From positions 2,790,001 to 2,854,000 of the forward strand of contig NZ_AP012273.1 in NCBI RefSeq assembly GCF_000828615.1: 64,000 bases of DNA, written 5' to 3'. The stretch is from Thiolapillus brandeum. GTDB taxonomy: Bacteria > Pseudomonadota > Gammaproteobacteria > Chromatiales > Chromatiaceae. Positions 1 to 12,537 of the stretch are shown piece by piece. The notes below the pieces were generated by a model. It searched no databases and was not told the DNA's origin. It was given only the letters and a program-made list of their open reading frames with translations. The position numbers were made by a program, and so were the translations under genes. Within the stretch, counting starts at the first letter, position 1, and every line of letters starts with the position of its first letter.

Positions 1-326
1 TCGAGAATCATGGAGATGGGCGTACGGCCACCAAAGCGGCGTTGGGGCTGGTGAATCCAACGGCCCGACATTTTGGGATTCATGGGATAGGCCGTGCGCA
101 GGGCGTCGGCAATGCGCAGCAGGTACTGGGAGCGGCGCAATACATTGGGATCATTGGGAAACACCGCCTTGCCCGCACGAAAATGGGCGAAATTCCTGGG
201 GCGCACTTCCTTGGGCATGGCCAGGATCTCATGCATGGTGCTGTTATCCAGCTTCCAGTTTTCCAGCAGGTTCATGACCGCGCGGGTAATGTCCGTCAGC
301 GCCTGCTGTTGCTTGTCATCACTCAT
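1..326 (-). CDS. MbcA/ParS/Xre-type antitoxin domain protein, truncated by window edge
   Basis: An open frame starts at the ATG at 326-324 and runs off the left edge with no stop (108 codons visible). The N-terminus reads MSDDKQQQALTDITRAVMNL. The later part has the pattern of the DUF2384 / MbcA-ParS-Xre toxin-binding domain: an ALRTAYP-type helix, then WIHQPQRRFGGRTPISMI, matching the family's W-(I/L)-x-x-P-x-x-x-(F/L)-G-G-x-x-P core. Members usually act as antitoxins paired with RES-domain toxins, but stand-alone copies occur. A partner would have to lie beyond the window. The family call rests on the short C-terminal motif. Confidence 0.6.
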   Translation of the reverse strand, partial: MSDDKQQQALTDITRAVMNLLENWKLDNSTMHEILAMPKEVRPRNFAHFRAGKAVFPNDPNVLRRSQYLLRIADALRTAYPMNPKMSGRWIHQPQRRFGGRTPISMIL

Positions 327-423
327 TTCTCTACTCCGGGAATACTTTTTTAATAATCTAATAATTTACTATTTTACTAGGTTATTGCCCGAATGCCAAT
401 GCAGGAAGCGGAAGGCAACGGCA

Positions 424-864
424 TCAACGGCCAAACAGGCGCTTCCACCAGCGCTTGCGATTGTTCGGCAATGGCCGGTCTGCTTCCAGATCCACGGGAG
501 GAATACGGCTGAGCACCCAGCCCGGCAAAGGCGGATTTTCGCTGTAGCCACAGACCACGCCCAGGTTGTTGGGATCGTATATTTTCACCATGGAGGGTTG
601 CTCGAGATCATCAGCATAGACGATACCGCAGTAGTCCTCCTCATGCTCTTCCCGCAGCAGCTTGTCCAGGCTGTCGAGAAAAGCCAGAAAATCTTCGGGA
701 CTGGCAAGCCCTTCCGGCAATGCCTCACCGATGGCATATACATACCAGCCTTGGGGATGTTCCCGCAGGCGCGCCCACAGGTCATCCAGGTGGTGCCAGC
801 GCAGGGCAGAGGTGAAGCTGCCACGGAAAGCCTTCATATAGTCGCTGTGTGCCTGTTCATCCAT
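424..864 (-). CDS. conserved hypothetical protein, 146 aa
   Basis: I do not recognise this protein. It is 146 residues, acidic in the first two thirds (for example LREEHEEDYCGIVYADDLEQP near 90-110), with a basic tail ending RKRWWKRLFGR that could touch membrane or nucleic acid. There is no signal peptide or membrane segment. It is divergent from purC with only 37 bases between the two starts, so the promoters must overlap. The antitoxin-like gene follows on the same strand after a gap of about 97 bases, so the two may be co-transcribed. Codon use looks like its neighbours. Confidence 0.65.
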   Translation of the reverse strand: MDEQAHSDYMKAFRGSFTSALRWHHLDDLWARLREHPQGWYVYAIGEALPEGLASPEDFLAFLDSLDKLLREEHEEDYCGIVYADDLEQPSMVKIYDPNNLGVVCGYSENPPLPGWVLSRIPPVDLEADRPLPNNRKRWWKRLFGR

Positions 865-901
865 AGGTATAATCTCTTTTTTACCTTTTTCTGTCTGAAT
901 T

Positions 902-1786
902 ATGACCGCTCTTTACCAGTCCGATATTTCAGGTCTCGAACTCATCAACCGTGGCAAGGTGCGCGATATCTATGCCGTGGATGAGCAGACCATGCTCATT
1001 GTCACCTCTGACCGACTTTCGGCCTTCGACGTGATTCTTCCCCAGCCCATTCCCGGCAAGGGCGAAGTGTTGACCCGGGTATCGACCTTCTGGTTCCGGC
1101 GCATGGCCCATGTTCTCCCCAACCATCTCACGGACATTCCTCTGCAGGACGTGGTGACAGACGCGGACGAAAGGGCGGCCCTGGGCGACCGGGCCATCGT
1201 AGTGCGGCGCCTCAAGCCCCTGCCCGTGGAAGCTATCGTGCGTGGCTACATTATCGGTTCGGGGTGGAAAGATTACCAGAAAAGCGGCCAGGTATGCGGC
1301 ATCGACCTGCCCCAGGGCCTGCAGCTGGCGGACAAATTGCCCGAGGCCATCTATACCCCCTCTACCAAGGCGGAACTGGGGGAACATGATGTCAATGTGG
1401 ATTTCGCCCACACGGTGAAACTCCTTGGCCGGGATCTCGCGGAACAGGTACGCGATGCCAGCCTGCGCATCTACACCGAAGCCGCGGCTTATGCCCTGGA
1501 GAAAGGCATCATAATCGCCGACACCAAGTTCGAGTTCGGCCTGGATGACAATGGCCGGTTGCACATCATCGACGAAGCCCTGACCCCGGATTCCTCCCGC
1601 TTCTGGCCCGCAGACCAGTACCGCCCCGGCATCAGCCCACCGAGCTTCGACAAGCAGTTCGTGCGCGATTATCTGGAGACCCTGGACTGGGACAAGACCC
1701 CTCCCGGCCCGGAACTGCCCGAGGAAATCATCCACAGGACTGCAGAAAAATATCGCGAGGCGGAGCAGCGTCTCACTGGCCGCTAG
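902..1786 (+). CDS. purC: phosphoribosylaminoimidazole-succinocarboxamide synthase
   Basis: Cytosolic purine-synthesis enzyme that ligates aspartate to CAIR with ATP to give SAICAR. At 294 aa it is the longer type of PurC (short bacterial forms are about 237 aa). Visible family blocks are [13 protein letters not shown] (13-25), [19 protein letters not shown] (about 37-55), [17 protein letters not shown] (about 110-126), [10 protein letters not shown] (about 204-213) and [13 protein letters not shown] (about 222-234). The last two form the substrate and ATP site. The ATG at 902 is the first start after the divergent unknown gene and fits the family N-terminus. A glutaredoxin gene begins 9 bases after the stop, so the genes probably form an operon continuing into srkA. 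Confidence 0.96.
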   Translation: MTALYQSDISGLELINRGKVRDIYAVDEQTMLIVTSDRLSAFDVILPQPIPGKGEVLTRVSTFWFRRMAHVLPNHLTDIPLQDVVTDADERAALGDRAIVVRRLKPLPVEAIVRGYIIGSGWKDYQKSGQVCGIDLPQGLQLADKLPEAIYTPSTKAELGEHDVNVDFAHTVKLLGRDLAEQVRDASLRIYTEAAAYALEKGIIIADTKFEFGLDDNGRLHIIDEALTPDSSRFWPADQYRPGISPPSFDKQFVRDYLETLDWDKTPPGPELPEEIIHRTAEKYREAEQRLTGR

Positions 1787-1795
1787 GGCATAACC

Positions 1796-2056
1796 GTGAA
1801 GGCCAGGAAAACACCGCGCATCACCCTCTACTCCACCCACAGTTGCAGCCACTGCCGCCAACTCAGGGCCTGGTTGAAACAACAGGGCCTGGCGTTTCGG
1901 GAATTCGATATCCAGCGCAATGCGCGGGCCTTCAAGGAATTCCAGCGCCACGGCGGACGCAGCGTGCCCCTGCTGGTGGCGGGAGATCAGACCATCCGCG
2001 GCTTCGATGCCAAACGCCTGCCGGCCCAACTGCGCAAGGCCGGCATCCCGCTGTGA
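1796..2056 (+). CDS. glutaredoxin family protein, GTG start
   Basis: An 86-aa thioredoxin-fold protein read from a GTG at 1796. The redox motif is C17-S-H-C20, followed by the cis-proline block SVPLLV (about 56-61) and a glutathione-binding-like GFD motif (about 69-71). This layout is that of small dithiol glutaredoxins that reduce protein disulfides or mixed disulfides with glutathione. CSHC differs from the classical CPYC. The gene sits 9 bases after purC and 7 bases before the likely TTG start of srkA. GshB is encoded further along the window, so glutathione should be available. Confidence 0.85.
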   Translation: MKARKTPRITLYSTHSCSHCRQLRAWLKQQGLAFREFDIQRNARAFKEFQRHGGRSVPLLVAGDQTIRGFDAKRLPAQLRKAGIPL

Positions 2057-2063
2057 GACCACT

Positions 2064-3041
2064 TTGAACCATCCCTACGAGCGCCTCTCACCGGAACGGA
2101 TTCTCGACGCAGTGGAAAGCCGTGGCTTTGAAGTCAACGGCAGCCTGCTGCCCCTGAACAGCTATGAGAACCGGGTGCTGCAAGTGGGCCTGGAGGATGC
2201 CCCTCCCCTGATCGCAAAATTTTACCGCCCCCGGCGCTGGACGGACGAGGCCATCCTGGAAGATCATCATTTCAGTCTGGAGCTGGCGGATCAGGAAATT
2301 CCTGTCGTACCCCCCCTGGTTGACACTGATGGGCAGAGCCTGTTCGAGTATCAGGGCTTCCGCTTCGCCCTCTATGCCCGCCAGGGGGGGCGCTGTCCCA
2401 ACCTCGAGAATCCGGATGACCTCCAATGGATCGGGCGCTTCATTGGCCGTATTCATGCCGTGGGCGCCGCCAGGCCTTTTGCCCACCGGGAAACCCTGAC
2501 GCCCCAAACCCTGGGATGGAGTGCCCTGGAATTTCTTGAGAACAGCGACTTTCTGACGCCGGATGTGCGCCATTCCTATCTGGCCCTGTGCCGGGAACTG
2601 CTGACACACATCGATGGATGGTTCCGGAAACAGGATTACCGCCCGCTGCGGCTGCATGGTGACTGCCACCCCGGAAATATCCTGTGGACGGATCAGGGTC
2701 CGCATTTCGTGGACATGGACGATTGCCGCAACGGTCCGGCCATTCAGGATCTGTGGATGCTGCTCTCGGGCGATCGCCGGGAAATGACCCTGCAACTGGG
2801 AGAACTGCTGGAAGGGTATCGCCTGTTCCATGATTTCGACACCCGGGAACTGGCGCTCATGGAACCCCTGCGCACCCTGCGCCTGATCCACTACAGCGCC
2901 TGGCTGGCGCGCCGCTGGGACGACCCGGCCTTTCCCAGGGCTTTTACCTGGTTTGGCGACAGTGCCTACTGGCAGGAACAACTAGCTATTCTGGAACAAC
3001 AGAAGAGGACCCTGGAGGCCCCTCCTTTGCTGCTGTACTGA
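2064..3041 (+). CDS. srkA: stress-response kinase A (YihE/RdoA family), TTG start
   Basis: A 325-aa member of the aminoglycoside-phosphotransferase/choline-kinase fold, close to E. coli SrkA (328 aa). The catalytic loop reads LHGDCHPGNILW and the metal-binding segment FVDMDDCRNGPAIQDLWML, both diagnostic. The frame is open upstream to 1920, but that extension overlaps the glutaredoxin gene. The TTG at 2064 gives MNHPYERLSPERIL, which aligns with the family start and length. SrkA counters stress-induced cell death in E. coli and in some bacteria is adjacent to dsbA. Here it follows a glutaredoxin, which fits a thiol-stress role by inference. The gene ends at a bidirectional terminator shared with fba. 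Confidence 0.9.
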   Translation: MNHPYERLSPERILDAVESRGFEVNGSLLPLNSYENRVLQVGLEDAPPLIAKFYRPRRWTDEAILEDHHFSLELADQEIPVVPPLVDTDGQSLFEYQGFRFALYARQGGRCPNLENPDDLQWIGRFIGRIHAVGAARPFAHRETLTPQTLGWSALEFLENSDFLTPDVRHSYLALCRELLTHIDGWFRKQDYRPLRLHGDCHPGNILWTDQGPHFVDMDDCRNGPAIQDLWMLLSGDRREMTLQLGELLEGYRLFHDFDTRELALMEPLRTLRLIHYSAWLARRWDDPAFPRAFTWFGDSAYWQEQLAILEQQKRTLEAPPLLLY

Positions 3042-3104
3042 CGGTTGGAGCGGAGTCTCAAACAAAGCCTCTTTCAAGTCGGATACAGAACCTTTCGTGA
3101 CAAC

Positions 3105-3130
3105 AAAAAAGGCGCCGAAGCGCCTTTTTT
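3105..3130. terminator. bidirectional rho-independent terminator between srkA and fba
   Basis: Perfect hairpin GGCGC-CGAA-GCGCC (3111-3124) flanked by six A on the left and six T on the right, so it reads as an intrinsic terminator on both strands. It lies between the convergent srkA (plus) and fba (minus) genes. Confidence 0.9.
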
Positions 3131-3149
3131 GTTGCGTTGAGGAGTGGAA

Positions 3150-4214
3150 TCAGCTGACCTTGGGATCCAGGGAGCCGGACTCGTAACGCTTGTACATCTC
3201 TTCCAGAGAGATGGGCTTGATCCTGGAAGCATGGCCTGCGGAGCCGAATGCCTCGAAGCGTGCCTTGCAGATACCCGCCATGGCTTCGGTGGAAGCCTTG
3301 AGGAATTTGCGTGGATCGAAGTTGGAGGGGTTCTCAGCCAGGTGACGGCGTACGGCACCCGTGGAAGCCATGCGCAGGTCGGTGTCGATGTTGACCTTGC
3401 GCACACCGTTCTTGATGCCTTCGACGATTTCTTCGACAGGCACGCCGTAGGTCTCGCCCATGTCACCACCAAACTCATTGATGATCTTCAGCCATTCCTG
3501 GGGAACGGAGGAAGAACCGTGCATGACCAGGTGAGTGTTGGGCAGGCGCGCATGGATCTCGCGGATACGGTCGATGCGCAGTACTTCGCCGGTAGGCGGC
3601 TTGGTGAACTTGTAGGCACCGTGGGAGGTGCCGATGGCGATGGCCAGGGCATCCACACCGGTTTTCTTGACAAAATCAGCAGCTTCATCAGGATCAGTGA
3701 GCAGTTGGTCCGTATCCAGCTTGTCGTCGGAACCGTGGCCGTCTTCCTCACCCATCATGCCGGTTTCCAGGGAACCCAGGCAGCCCAGCTCGCCCTCGAC
3801 GGAAACACCACCGGCGTGAGCCATATCCACCACGGTCTTGGTGACATCCACGTTGTATTCGAATGAAGACGGGGTTTTCATATCCGCCATCAGGGAGCCG
3901 TCCATCATCACGGAGGTGAAACCGGACTGGATGGAACGCAGGCATACCGCAGGCTCGGAGCCATGATCCTGGTGCATGACGATGGGAATATGCGGATACA
4001 TCTCCGTCGCTGCAGTAATCAGGTGACGCAAAAATGGTTCGCCGGCATAGGAACGGGCGCCGGCGCTGCCCTGCATGATGACCGGGCTGTCCAGTTCATC
4101 GGCAGCCTGCATGATGGCATGCACCTGCTCCATGTTGTTGACGTTGAATGCGGGCATGCCGAAGTCGTGTTCTGCGGCATAGTCCAGTAGTTGACGCATG
4201 GAAATCAGAGCCAT
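3150..4214 (-). CDS. fba: fructose-bisphosphate aldolase, class II, Calvin-cycle subtype
   Basis: A 354-aa zinc-dependent aldolase joining DHAP and glyceraldehyde-3-phosphate (or erythrose-4-phosphate) to the bisphosphate. The start [19 protein letters not shown] and the zinc/active-site block VMHQDHGS (about 79-86) are typical of class II enzymes, and the length and the YGVPVEEIV segment fit the CbbA (Calvin cycle) subgroup. It is the last gene of the minus-strand order tkt-gap-pgk-pyk-fba, 68 bases after pyk, and ends at the terminator at 3105-3130. A clear purine-rich site (GGAGAG) precedes the ATG. In an autotroph it would serve both gluconeogenesis and ribulose-bisphosphate regeneration. 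Confidence 0.96.
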   Translation of the reverse strand: MALISMRQLLDYAAEHDFGMPAFNVNNMEQVHAIMQAADELDSPVIMQGSAGARSYAGEPFLRHLITAATEMYPHIPIVMHQDHGSEPAVCLRSIQSGFTSVMMDGSLMADMKTPSSFEYNVDVTKTVVDMAHAGGVSVEGELGCLGSLETGMMGEEDGHGSDDKLDTDQLLTDPDEAADFVKKTGVDALAIAIGTSHGAYKFTKPPTGEVLRIDRIREIHARLPNTHLVMHGSSSVPQEWLKIINEFGGDMGETYGVPVEEIVEGIKNGVRKVNIDTDLRMASTGAVRRHLAENPSNFDPRKFLKASTEAMAGICKARFEAFGSAGHASRIKPISLEEMYKRYESGSLDPKVS

Positions 4215-4282
4215 GATTCTCTCCTTTTCAGGTTATTCAAAATTATCGGATTGTCCGGCAAGCCGTATGCCGGACGAAAAAT

Positions 4283-5731
4283 TTATTCGCATTCGGGAAC
4301 ATAGACATCCCCGACACGCACAATCTTCATGACGTTGGTGCCGCCTTCCACACCAGACAAATCACCCTTGGTGATGATCACGAGGTCACCATCGCGCACC
4401 GCGCCCCGGCGCCGCAACTCCTCGATGACCTCGATATTGGCCATCTGGGAATTATAGCCGGTCACATCGAAACTGACGGGATACACCCCCCGGTACAAGG
4501 TCACCTTGCGCCGCGTGGCCACGTGGGAGGTCAGGGCATAAATGGGAATCCCTGAAGAAATACGCGACATCCATTTGGCGGTGGAGCCGGATTCCGTCAG
4601 GGCGGCAATGGCCTTCACCCCCAGATGATTGGCGGTGTACATGGACGCCATGGCTATGGATTCATCGATACGTCCAAACACACTGTGCAGGCGGTGATCG
4701 GAAACCCGGGTGGCCGCCTGCTTTTCCGCCTCGGCGCAGACCCGCACCATGGCTTCCACGGCCTTGGCGGGATACTTGCCCGCAGCCGTCTCGGCAGACA
4801 GCATGACCGCATCCGTGCCATCGATAACCGCATTCGCCACATCGAATACTTCTGCCCGGGTGGGGATGGGACTGTCAATCATGGACTGCATCATCTGGGT
4901 GGCGGTAATCACCACGCAGTTCATGGATCGGGCCTTGCTGATAAGCATTTTCTGCACTGCGGGCAGTTCGGCATCACCAATCTCCACACCCAGGTCACCC
5001 CGGGCCACCATGATGGAATCCGAGGCGTCGATGATTTCGTCGATGGCCCCCAGGGCTTCGGCACGCTCTATCTTGGAAACAATGCCACCCTTGCCCCCGG
5101 CTTCGTTGAGCAGCTTGCGGGCCGCTTCCACGTCGTCGGCAGAGCGCACGAAAGAAACCGCCAGGTAGTCAGCCTCGATGCTGGCGGCAAATTTGATGTC
5201 TTCCTTGTCCTTCTTGGTCAGTGCCGGCGCAGAAAGCCCGCCACCCTGCTTGTTGATACCTTTTTTGTCTGACAGGGCACCACCAACCGTCACCTTGCAG
5301 CGCACTTCAGTTTCGATGACCTCGTCTACCCACAGGACGATTTGTCCATCGTCCAGCAACAGGGTGTCGCCCCGGGAAACCTCCTCGGGAAGCGCCTTGT
5401 AGGTCACACTGACCCGCTCCTGGTTGCCGCTCTTCTTGCCCAGGGCTGTATCCAGGATGAAGTGGTCACCCTCTTCCAGGTGGATGGGACCATCCTTGAA
5501 AGAGCCGATACGAATCTTGGGCCCCTGCAGATCCACCAGAACACCCACCTGACGACCGGATGCCCTGCAACGGTTGCGGATACGCTCAGCCCGCTCTGCA
5601 TGTTCCGCATGGGAGCCGTGGGAGAGGTTCAGACGAACGACATCCACACCTGCCGCTATGACCTCATCCAGAACCTTGAGATCATCAGTAGCGGGGCCCA
5701 GGGTGGCAACAATTTTCGTACGTCTTGGCAT
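4283..5731 (-). CDS. pyk: pyruvate kinase
   Basis: A 482-aa enzyme converting phosphoenolpyruvate and ADP to pyruvate and ATP. Landmarks are MPRRTKIVATLGPAT (1-15), RLNLSHGSHAEH (34-45), the metal and catalytic segment MVARGDLGVEIGD, and PTRAEVFDVANAVIDGTD followed by AVMLSAETAAGKYP. A C-terminal allosteric domain is present. It lies between pgk (28 bases upstream) and fba in an operon usual for gamma-proteobacterial autotrophs and pseudomonads. A single change in the usual MTRAEVSDVANA block (F for S) is not expected to be inactivating. Confidence 0.97.
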   Translation of the reverse strand: MPRRTKIVATLGPATDDLKVLDEVIAAGVDVVRLNLSHGSHAEHAERAERIRNRCRASGRQVGVLVDLQGPKIRIGSFKDGPIHLEEGDHFILDTALGKKSGNQERVSVTYKALPEEVSRGDTLLLDDGQIVLWVDEVIETEVRCKVTVGGALSDKKGINKQGGGLSAPALTKKDKEDIKFAASIEADYLAVSFVRSADDVEAARKLLNEAGGKGGIVSKIERAEALGAIDEIIDASDSIMVARGDLGVEIGDAELPAVQKMLISKARSMNCVVITATQMMQSMIDSPIPTRAEVFDVANAVIDGTDAVMLSAETAAGKYPAKAVEAMVRVCAEAEKQAATRVSDHRLHSVFGRIDESIAMASMYTANHLGVKAIAALTESGSTAKWMSRISSGIPIYALTSHVATRRKVTLYRGVYPVSFDVTGYNSQMANIEVIEELRRRGAVRDGDLVIITKGDLSGVEGGTNVMKIVRVGDVYVPECE

Positions 5732-5759
5732 AGGTTTCTCGGTTATTCAGACTATTGAC

Positions 5760-6941
5760 TCAGGACTTGGCGCGCTCTTCGAGCATGGCCACGGCGGGCA
5801 GCTTCTTGCCTTCCAGGAATTCGAGGAAAGCACCGCCGCCCGTGGAAATATAGGATATACGATCAGCGATGCCATATTTATCCACGGCAGCCAGGGTATC
5901 TCCGCCACCGGCAATGGAAAATGCCTTGGAATCAGCAATCGCCAGACCCAGCACCTTGGTGCCCTCACCAAACTGATCGAACTCGAATACGCCCACCGGG
6001 CCATTCCAGACAATGGTGCCTGCGGCCTTCATCATTTCACCGAAACGGGCCGCAGTCTCAGGGCCAATATCAAAGATCATATCGTCGTCCGCCACATCTT
6101 CCACCTTTTTGACGGTAGCTTCGGCATTCTCAGAAAATTCCTTGCCCACCACGACATCAGTGGGAACAGGAATCTCACCGCCCTTGGCCTTGGCCGCTTC
6201 CATGAGACGCTTGGCTTCATCCACCAGATCCTCTTCATACAGGGACTTCCCGACATTGTGACCCGCCGCTGCAATAAAGGTATTCGCAATGCCGCCACCG
6301 GGAATGAGCTGATCCACCACCTTGGACAGGCTTTCCAGCACGGTGAGCTTTGTGGATACCTTGGAACCACCAACGATGGCAGCCATGGGGCGATCCGGAT
6401 TGTCCAGGGCTTTGCCCAGGGCTTCCAACTCTCCCGCCAGCAGGGGACCGGCGCAGGCTACAGGAGCAAATTTGCCCGCACCATGGGTGGATGCCTGGGC
6501 GCGGTGCGCCGTGCCAAACGCATCCATGACGTAGATGTCGCACAAGGAAGCATATTTCCTTGACAGCTCCTCGTCATTGGCTTTTTCCCCCTTGTTGAAA
6601 CGCACATTCTCCAACAGCACCACCTGGCCATTCTCGAGTTCGGGAGCTTTTTCCAGGTAATCCTTCACCAGGGCGACGTCCTGGCCCAATGCTTCGGTCA
6701 GATAGTCCGCCACGGGCTTGAGGGAAAACTCTTCAGCAGGCTGGCCCTCGGTGGGGCGTCCCAGATGAGACATGAGCATGACCTTGGCCCCGGCATCGAT
6801 GCAATGCTTGATGGTGGGCAGGGAGGCGCGGATACGTTTGTCGGAAGTCACCTTGCCATCCTTGACGGGCACGTTGAGATCCTGACGGATCAGTACGCGC
6901 TTTCCGGAAAGATCGAGATCGGTCATCTTGATAACGGACAT
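5760..6941 (-). CDS. pgk: phosphoglycerate kinase
   Basis: A 393-aa monomeric kinase linking 3-phosphoglycerate and 1,3-bisphosphoglycerate, used in Calvin-cycle reduction and in glycolysis. Family blocks include [15 protein letters not shown] (about 14-28), [11 protein letters not shown] (about 55-65), [31 protein letters not shown], and the nucleotide loop [15 protein letters not shown] near the C-terminus. The length equals the bacterial norm. Gene gap spaces it 143 bases from gap upstream and 28 bases from pyk downstream. A GGAGATACC-type ribosome site stands before the ATG. Confidence 0.97.
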   Translation of the reverse strand: MSVIKMTDLDLSGKRVLIRQDLNVPVKDGKVTSDKRIRASLPTIKHCIDAGAKVMLMSHLGRPTEGQPAEEFSLKPVADYLTEALGQDVALVKDYLEKAPELENGQVVLLENVRFNKGEKANDEELSRKYASLCDIYVMDAFGTAHRAQASTHGAGKFAPVACAGPLLAGELEALGKALDNPDRPMAAIVGGSKVSTKLTVLESLSKVVDQLIPGGGIANTFIAAAGHNVGKSLYEEDLVDEAKRLMEAAKAKGGEIPVPTDVVVGKEFSENAEATVKKVEDVADDDMIFDIGPETAARFGEMMKAAGTIVWNGPVGVFEFDQFGEGTKVLGLAIADSKAFSIAGGGDTLAAVDKYGIADRISYISTGGGAFLEFLEGKKLPAVAMLEERAKS

Positions 6942-7084
6942 AATGGTATCTCCTGCTGAAATATGAAAACCTGAATGGCATCAGGAATGAAATTCAAAAC
7001 GGTTTGCAAAACCCCGGGTTTTGCAAAACATTCTGCCAGGCGCAAACGCAGGCAGGGCGGGAATTCCCGCCCTGCGCACTACGC

Positions 7085-10148
<3,064 letters not shown>

Positions 10149-10432
10149 AAGCCCCTCCCTATTTCAAGCTGATGAAAAACTCTGCCCCTCCACCTGTGCC
10201 GGAGGAAGGCCGGTTTTGAAGTTGCGGGGACATGGGCTGTAGCGTCCCCGTAGAAAATTCAATATTCAGTATTTGGAAAGCATAACCCCTGTGGCCAGCC
10301 AGCAACTACCGATGTTTTGAATATGCCCATAAACTGAAATTTGGTTCGGACATTCCCTGCACGAAAAAAACAAATGCCTTCATATTGTTAGGGGACTTTT
10401 CTCAATGAAACGTAGGGTATTCCATTCCTGCC
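10149..10432. other. intergenic region upstream of tkt
   Basis: The 284 bases hold the presumed promoter region of the tkt operon (read leftwards) and the 3' side of the redoxin gene, which points the same way. I see no gene, no intrinsic terminator and no convincing operator. A LysR-type (CbbR) T-N11-A site might be expected for a Calvin operon, but I cannot single one out. Confidence 0.4.
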
Positions 10433-10999
10433 TCATTCCTTTAACTCATCGATCCATTTGATGGAGCACCCCATGCTGGGCACCTGTTCTTCCGGGCCGC
10501 GCCCTGTTTCCGCCACTTGCCGCATGGCCTCGAACAGATCCCGGCGCGCATCTTCCTCTGCCGCCTGTTTGCCGCTCGCATCCAGACGTCCCCGGTACTG
10601 AAGCTCCAGATCGGCATTGTAACCAAAGAAGTCCGGAGTGCAGACTGCGCCATATGCCTTGGCCACCGCCTGGGTTTCATCCAGCAGATAAGGAAAGGGA
10701 AAATCATTCACCTGTGCCACCCGCTGCATATTCTCGAAAGAGTCTTCTGTATATTGACGGGGATCGTTGGACATGATCGCCACGGAATTGACCCCCAGCT
10801 CGCGCAGATCCCGGGCATCCCGCACCAGACGATCGAGAATCGCTTTTACATAGGGGCAATGGTTGCAGATGAACATCACCAGCAAACCCTTTTCCCCCTT
10901 GCAGTCATCCAGGGTCCAGATCTTCCCATCCACGCCGGGAAGGGAGAAATCGATAGCGGGTTTTCCGAGATCACATACAGGAGTCTGCAGGGATACCAT
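10433..10999 (-). CDS. thioredoxin-family redoxin (AhpC/TSA-like), CNHCPY motif
   Basis: A 188-aa protein with no signal peptide, so cytosolic. The thioredoxin-fold motif is CNHCPYVKAI (about 45-54), with C-x-x-C spacing and an unusual NH between the cysteines, preceded by the beta strand LLVMFI. TPDFFG (about 117-122) is the cis-proline region. Members of this PF00578 subgroup are widespread and poorly characterised, being proposed as peroxiredoxin-like or disulfide reductases. It is on the strand of the Calvin operon but 284 bases upstream, so probably separate. The divergent promoter region leads to the metK leader. Confidence 0.8.
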   Translation of the reverse strand: MVSLQTPVCDLGKPAIDFSLPGVDGKIWTLDDCKGEKGLLVMFICNHCPYVKAILDRLVRDARDLRELGVNSVAIMSNDPRQYTEDSFENMQRVAQVNDFPFPYLLDETQAVAKAYGAVCTPDFFGYNADLELQYRGRLDASGKQAAEEDARRDLFEAMRQVAETGRGPEEQVPSMGCSIKWIDELKE

Positions 11000-11072
11000 G
11001 ATGGGCGAATGCCGATTACCAGTTGCATCTGAATAGCCGCCTAGTTTAGCAAGGGAACCGAATAATAAAAAG

Positions 11073-11100
11073 TTGACAATTCTCCGGCCGTTGCCATAAT
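11073..11100 (+). promoter_or_regulatory. sigma-70-type promoter of the metK leader
   Basis: A consensus -35 box TTGACA (11073-11078) is followed after 16 bases by CATAAT (11095-11100), predicting a transcript start near 11107. The nearest gene on this strand is metK at 11278, which leaves a leader of about 170 bases. This is the strongest promoter match I noticed in the window. Confidence 0.65.
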
Positions 11101-11106
11101 GGCTTC

Positions 11107-11212
11107 GACAGCGCCAATTTGACTCAGATTGCGGGCGCTATATCAAGTGCAGCTAAAGCGAGCTTCCGGAAATTCCAGGGAACCCGTCTTTGCTGTGCAG
11201 GACGGGTTTTTT
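11107..11212 (+). ncRNA. candidate attenuated leader or small RNA upstream of metK, with intrinsic terminator
   Basis: Between the promoter and metK lies a stretch of about 106 bases ending in a clear intrinsic terminator: AACCCGTC (11181-11188), loop, GACGGGTT (11201-11208) and a T run to 11212. A terminator between a promoter and the gene it should drive implies either an attenuator/riboswitch or a free-standing small RNA. I do not find the consensus of SAM-I, and no short leader peptide with clustered methionines is evident. Short pairings such as GCGAGCTTCCGG near 11157-11168 are possible but I cannot assign a class. Confidence 0.45.
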
Positions 11213-11270
11213 ATGTACAGGATGTACACTATGCCGCGAACGCAGGGAAACACTGAGCGGCGCATGGGAT
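11213..11270 (+). repeat. degenerate copy of a GCCGCGA/GCGGCG palindromic repeat
   Basis: The segment between the leader terminator and metK contains TATGCCGCGA, then GCAGGGAA, then GAGCGGCGCATG. The same order of blocks occurs at 46845-46903 (TATGCCGCGA, CCAGGGAA, AAGCGGCGAATG). The outer blocks pair as a hairpin. I read it as a divergent member of a dispersed repeat family; the match is by eye. Confidence 0.35.
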
Positions 11271-11277
11271 AAATCAT

Positions 11278-12456
11278 ATGAGCAACTACACTTTCACTTC
11301 AGAGTCCGTATCCGAAGGCCACCCGGACAAGGTCGCCGACCAGATCTCCGATGCCGTTCTGGATGCCATCCTGGAACAGGATGACAACGCCCAACACGCG
11401 CGCGTGGCCTGTGAAACCATGATCAAGACCGGCGCAGTCATCGTTGCTGGTGAGATCACCACCAATGCCTGGGTGGATCTGGATGAACTGGTGCGCAAGG
11501 TCATCTGTGATATCGGCTATACCAGCTCTGATGTGGGCTTCGACGGCAGCACCTGTGCCGTCATGTCCCTCATCGGCAAGCAGTCCGGTGACATCGCCAT
11601 GGGCGTGGATCGCAACAAACCCGAAGAGCAGGGGGCTGGCGACCAGGGCATGATGTTCGGCTATGCCACCAATGAAACCGACGTCCTCATGCCCGCCCCC
11701 ATCACCTACGCTCACCGGCTGGTGCAGCGTCAGGCGGAAATGCGCAGGAACAAGATTCTTCCCTGGCTGCGCCCGGACGCCAAAAGCCAGGTGAGTCTGC
11801 ATTATGCCGATGGACAGGTCACCGGGGTGGATGCCGTGGTACTTTCCACCCAGCATGACGATGACATCAGCCTGCCGGATTTGCAGGAAGCCGTGATGGA
11901 GAACATCATCAAGCCCGTACTGCCCGAGGAATGGATCCGGGAGGACACCCGCATTCATATCAACCCCACGGGAAAATTCGTCATTGGCGGCCCTGTTGGG
12001 GACTGCGGTCTTACCGGGCGCAAGATCATCGTGGACACCTATGGTGGCGCCGCCCGCCACGGTGGGGGCGCTTTTTCCGGCAAGGATCCGTCCAAAGTGG
12101 ATCGTTCAGCAGCTTATGCAGGACGATACGTAGCCAAGAACATCGTGGCCGCCGGACTCGCCGACCGCTGTGAGATTCAGGTATCCTATGCCATTGGCGT
12201 GGCCGAACCCACTTCCGTATATATCGACACTTTTGGCACCGGAAAAATTGCCGATGACAAGATCGTGGAACTGGTGAAACAGCATTTCGATCTGCGCCCC
12301 TGGGGCATTCAGCAGATGCTGGATCTGGTACGCCCCATTTACCGCCAGACGGCTGCCTACGGTCATTTTGGTCGGGAATATGACGAGGCCAGTGGCGCGT
12401 TCAGCTGGGAGCGCACGGACAAGGCCGAAGCTCTCAGAGCCGACGCCGGACTATGA
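11278..12456 (+). CDS. metK: S-adenosylmethionine synthetase
   Basis: A 392-aa cytosolic enzyme making SAM from methionine and ATP. Diagnostic blocks are [21 protein letters not shown] (split here only by reading), the P-loop-like [19 protein letters not shown] (about 262-280) and [10 protein letters not shown] (about 122-131). The ATG at 11278 gives [18 protein letters not shown], the family start. It begins the methyl-cycle block metK-ahcY-metF. The gap to ahcY (175 bases) carries an SAH riboswitch, so ahcY can be regulated separately from metK. Confidence 0.97.
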   Translation: MSNYTFTSESVSEGHPDKVADQISDAVLDAILEQDDNAQHARVACETMIKTGAVIVAGEITTNAWVDLDELVRKVICDIGYTSSDVGFDGSTCAVMSLIGKQSGDIAMGVDRNKPEEQGAGDQGMMFGYATNETDVLMPAPITYAHRLVQRQAEMRRNKILPWLRPDAKSQVSLHYADGQVTGVDAVVLSTQHDDDISLPDLQEAVMENIIKPVLPEEWIREDTRIHINPTGKFVIGGPVGDCGLTGRKIIVDTYGGAARHGGGAFSGKDPSKVDRSAAYAGRYVAKNIVAAGLADRCEIQVSYAIGVAEPTSVYIDTFGTGKIADDKIVELVKQHFDLRPWGIQQMLDLVRPIYRQTAAYGHFGREYDEASGAFSWERTDKAEALRADAGL

Positions 12457-12537
12457 GCCGAACCCGGGGAGCCTGACATCACTGAACATCTGTGGGCCAG
12501 GACGAACTCCGGCCCGCAACCTATTCGACGGCCGGCA

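Noticed and set aside
929-2062. Long minus-strand open frame over purC and the glutaredoxin gene
   Set aside because: It is antisense to confidently identified genes and shows no recognisable protein features.
11107-11180. SAM-I, SAM-II or other known SAM riboswitch before metK
   Set aside because: I could not find the conserved core sequences of these classes, so only an unassigned leader is reported.
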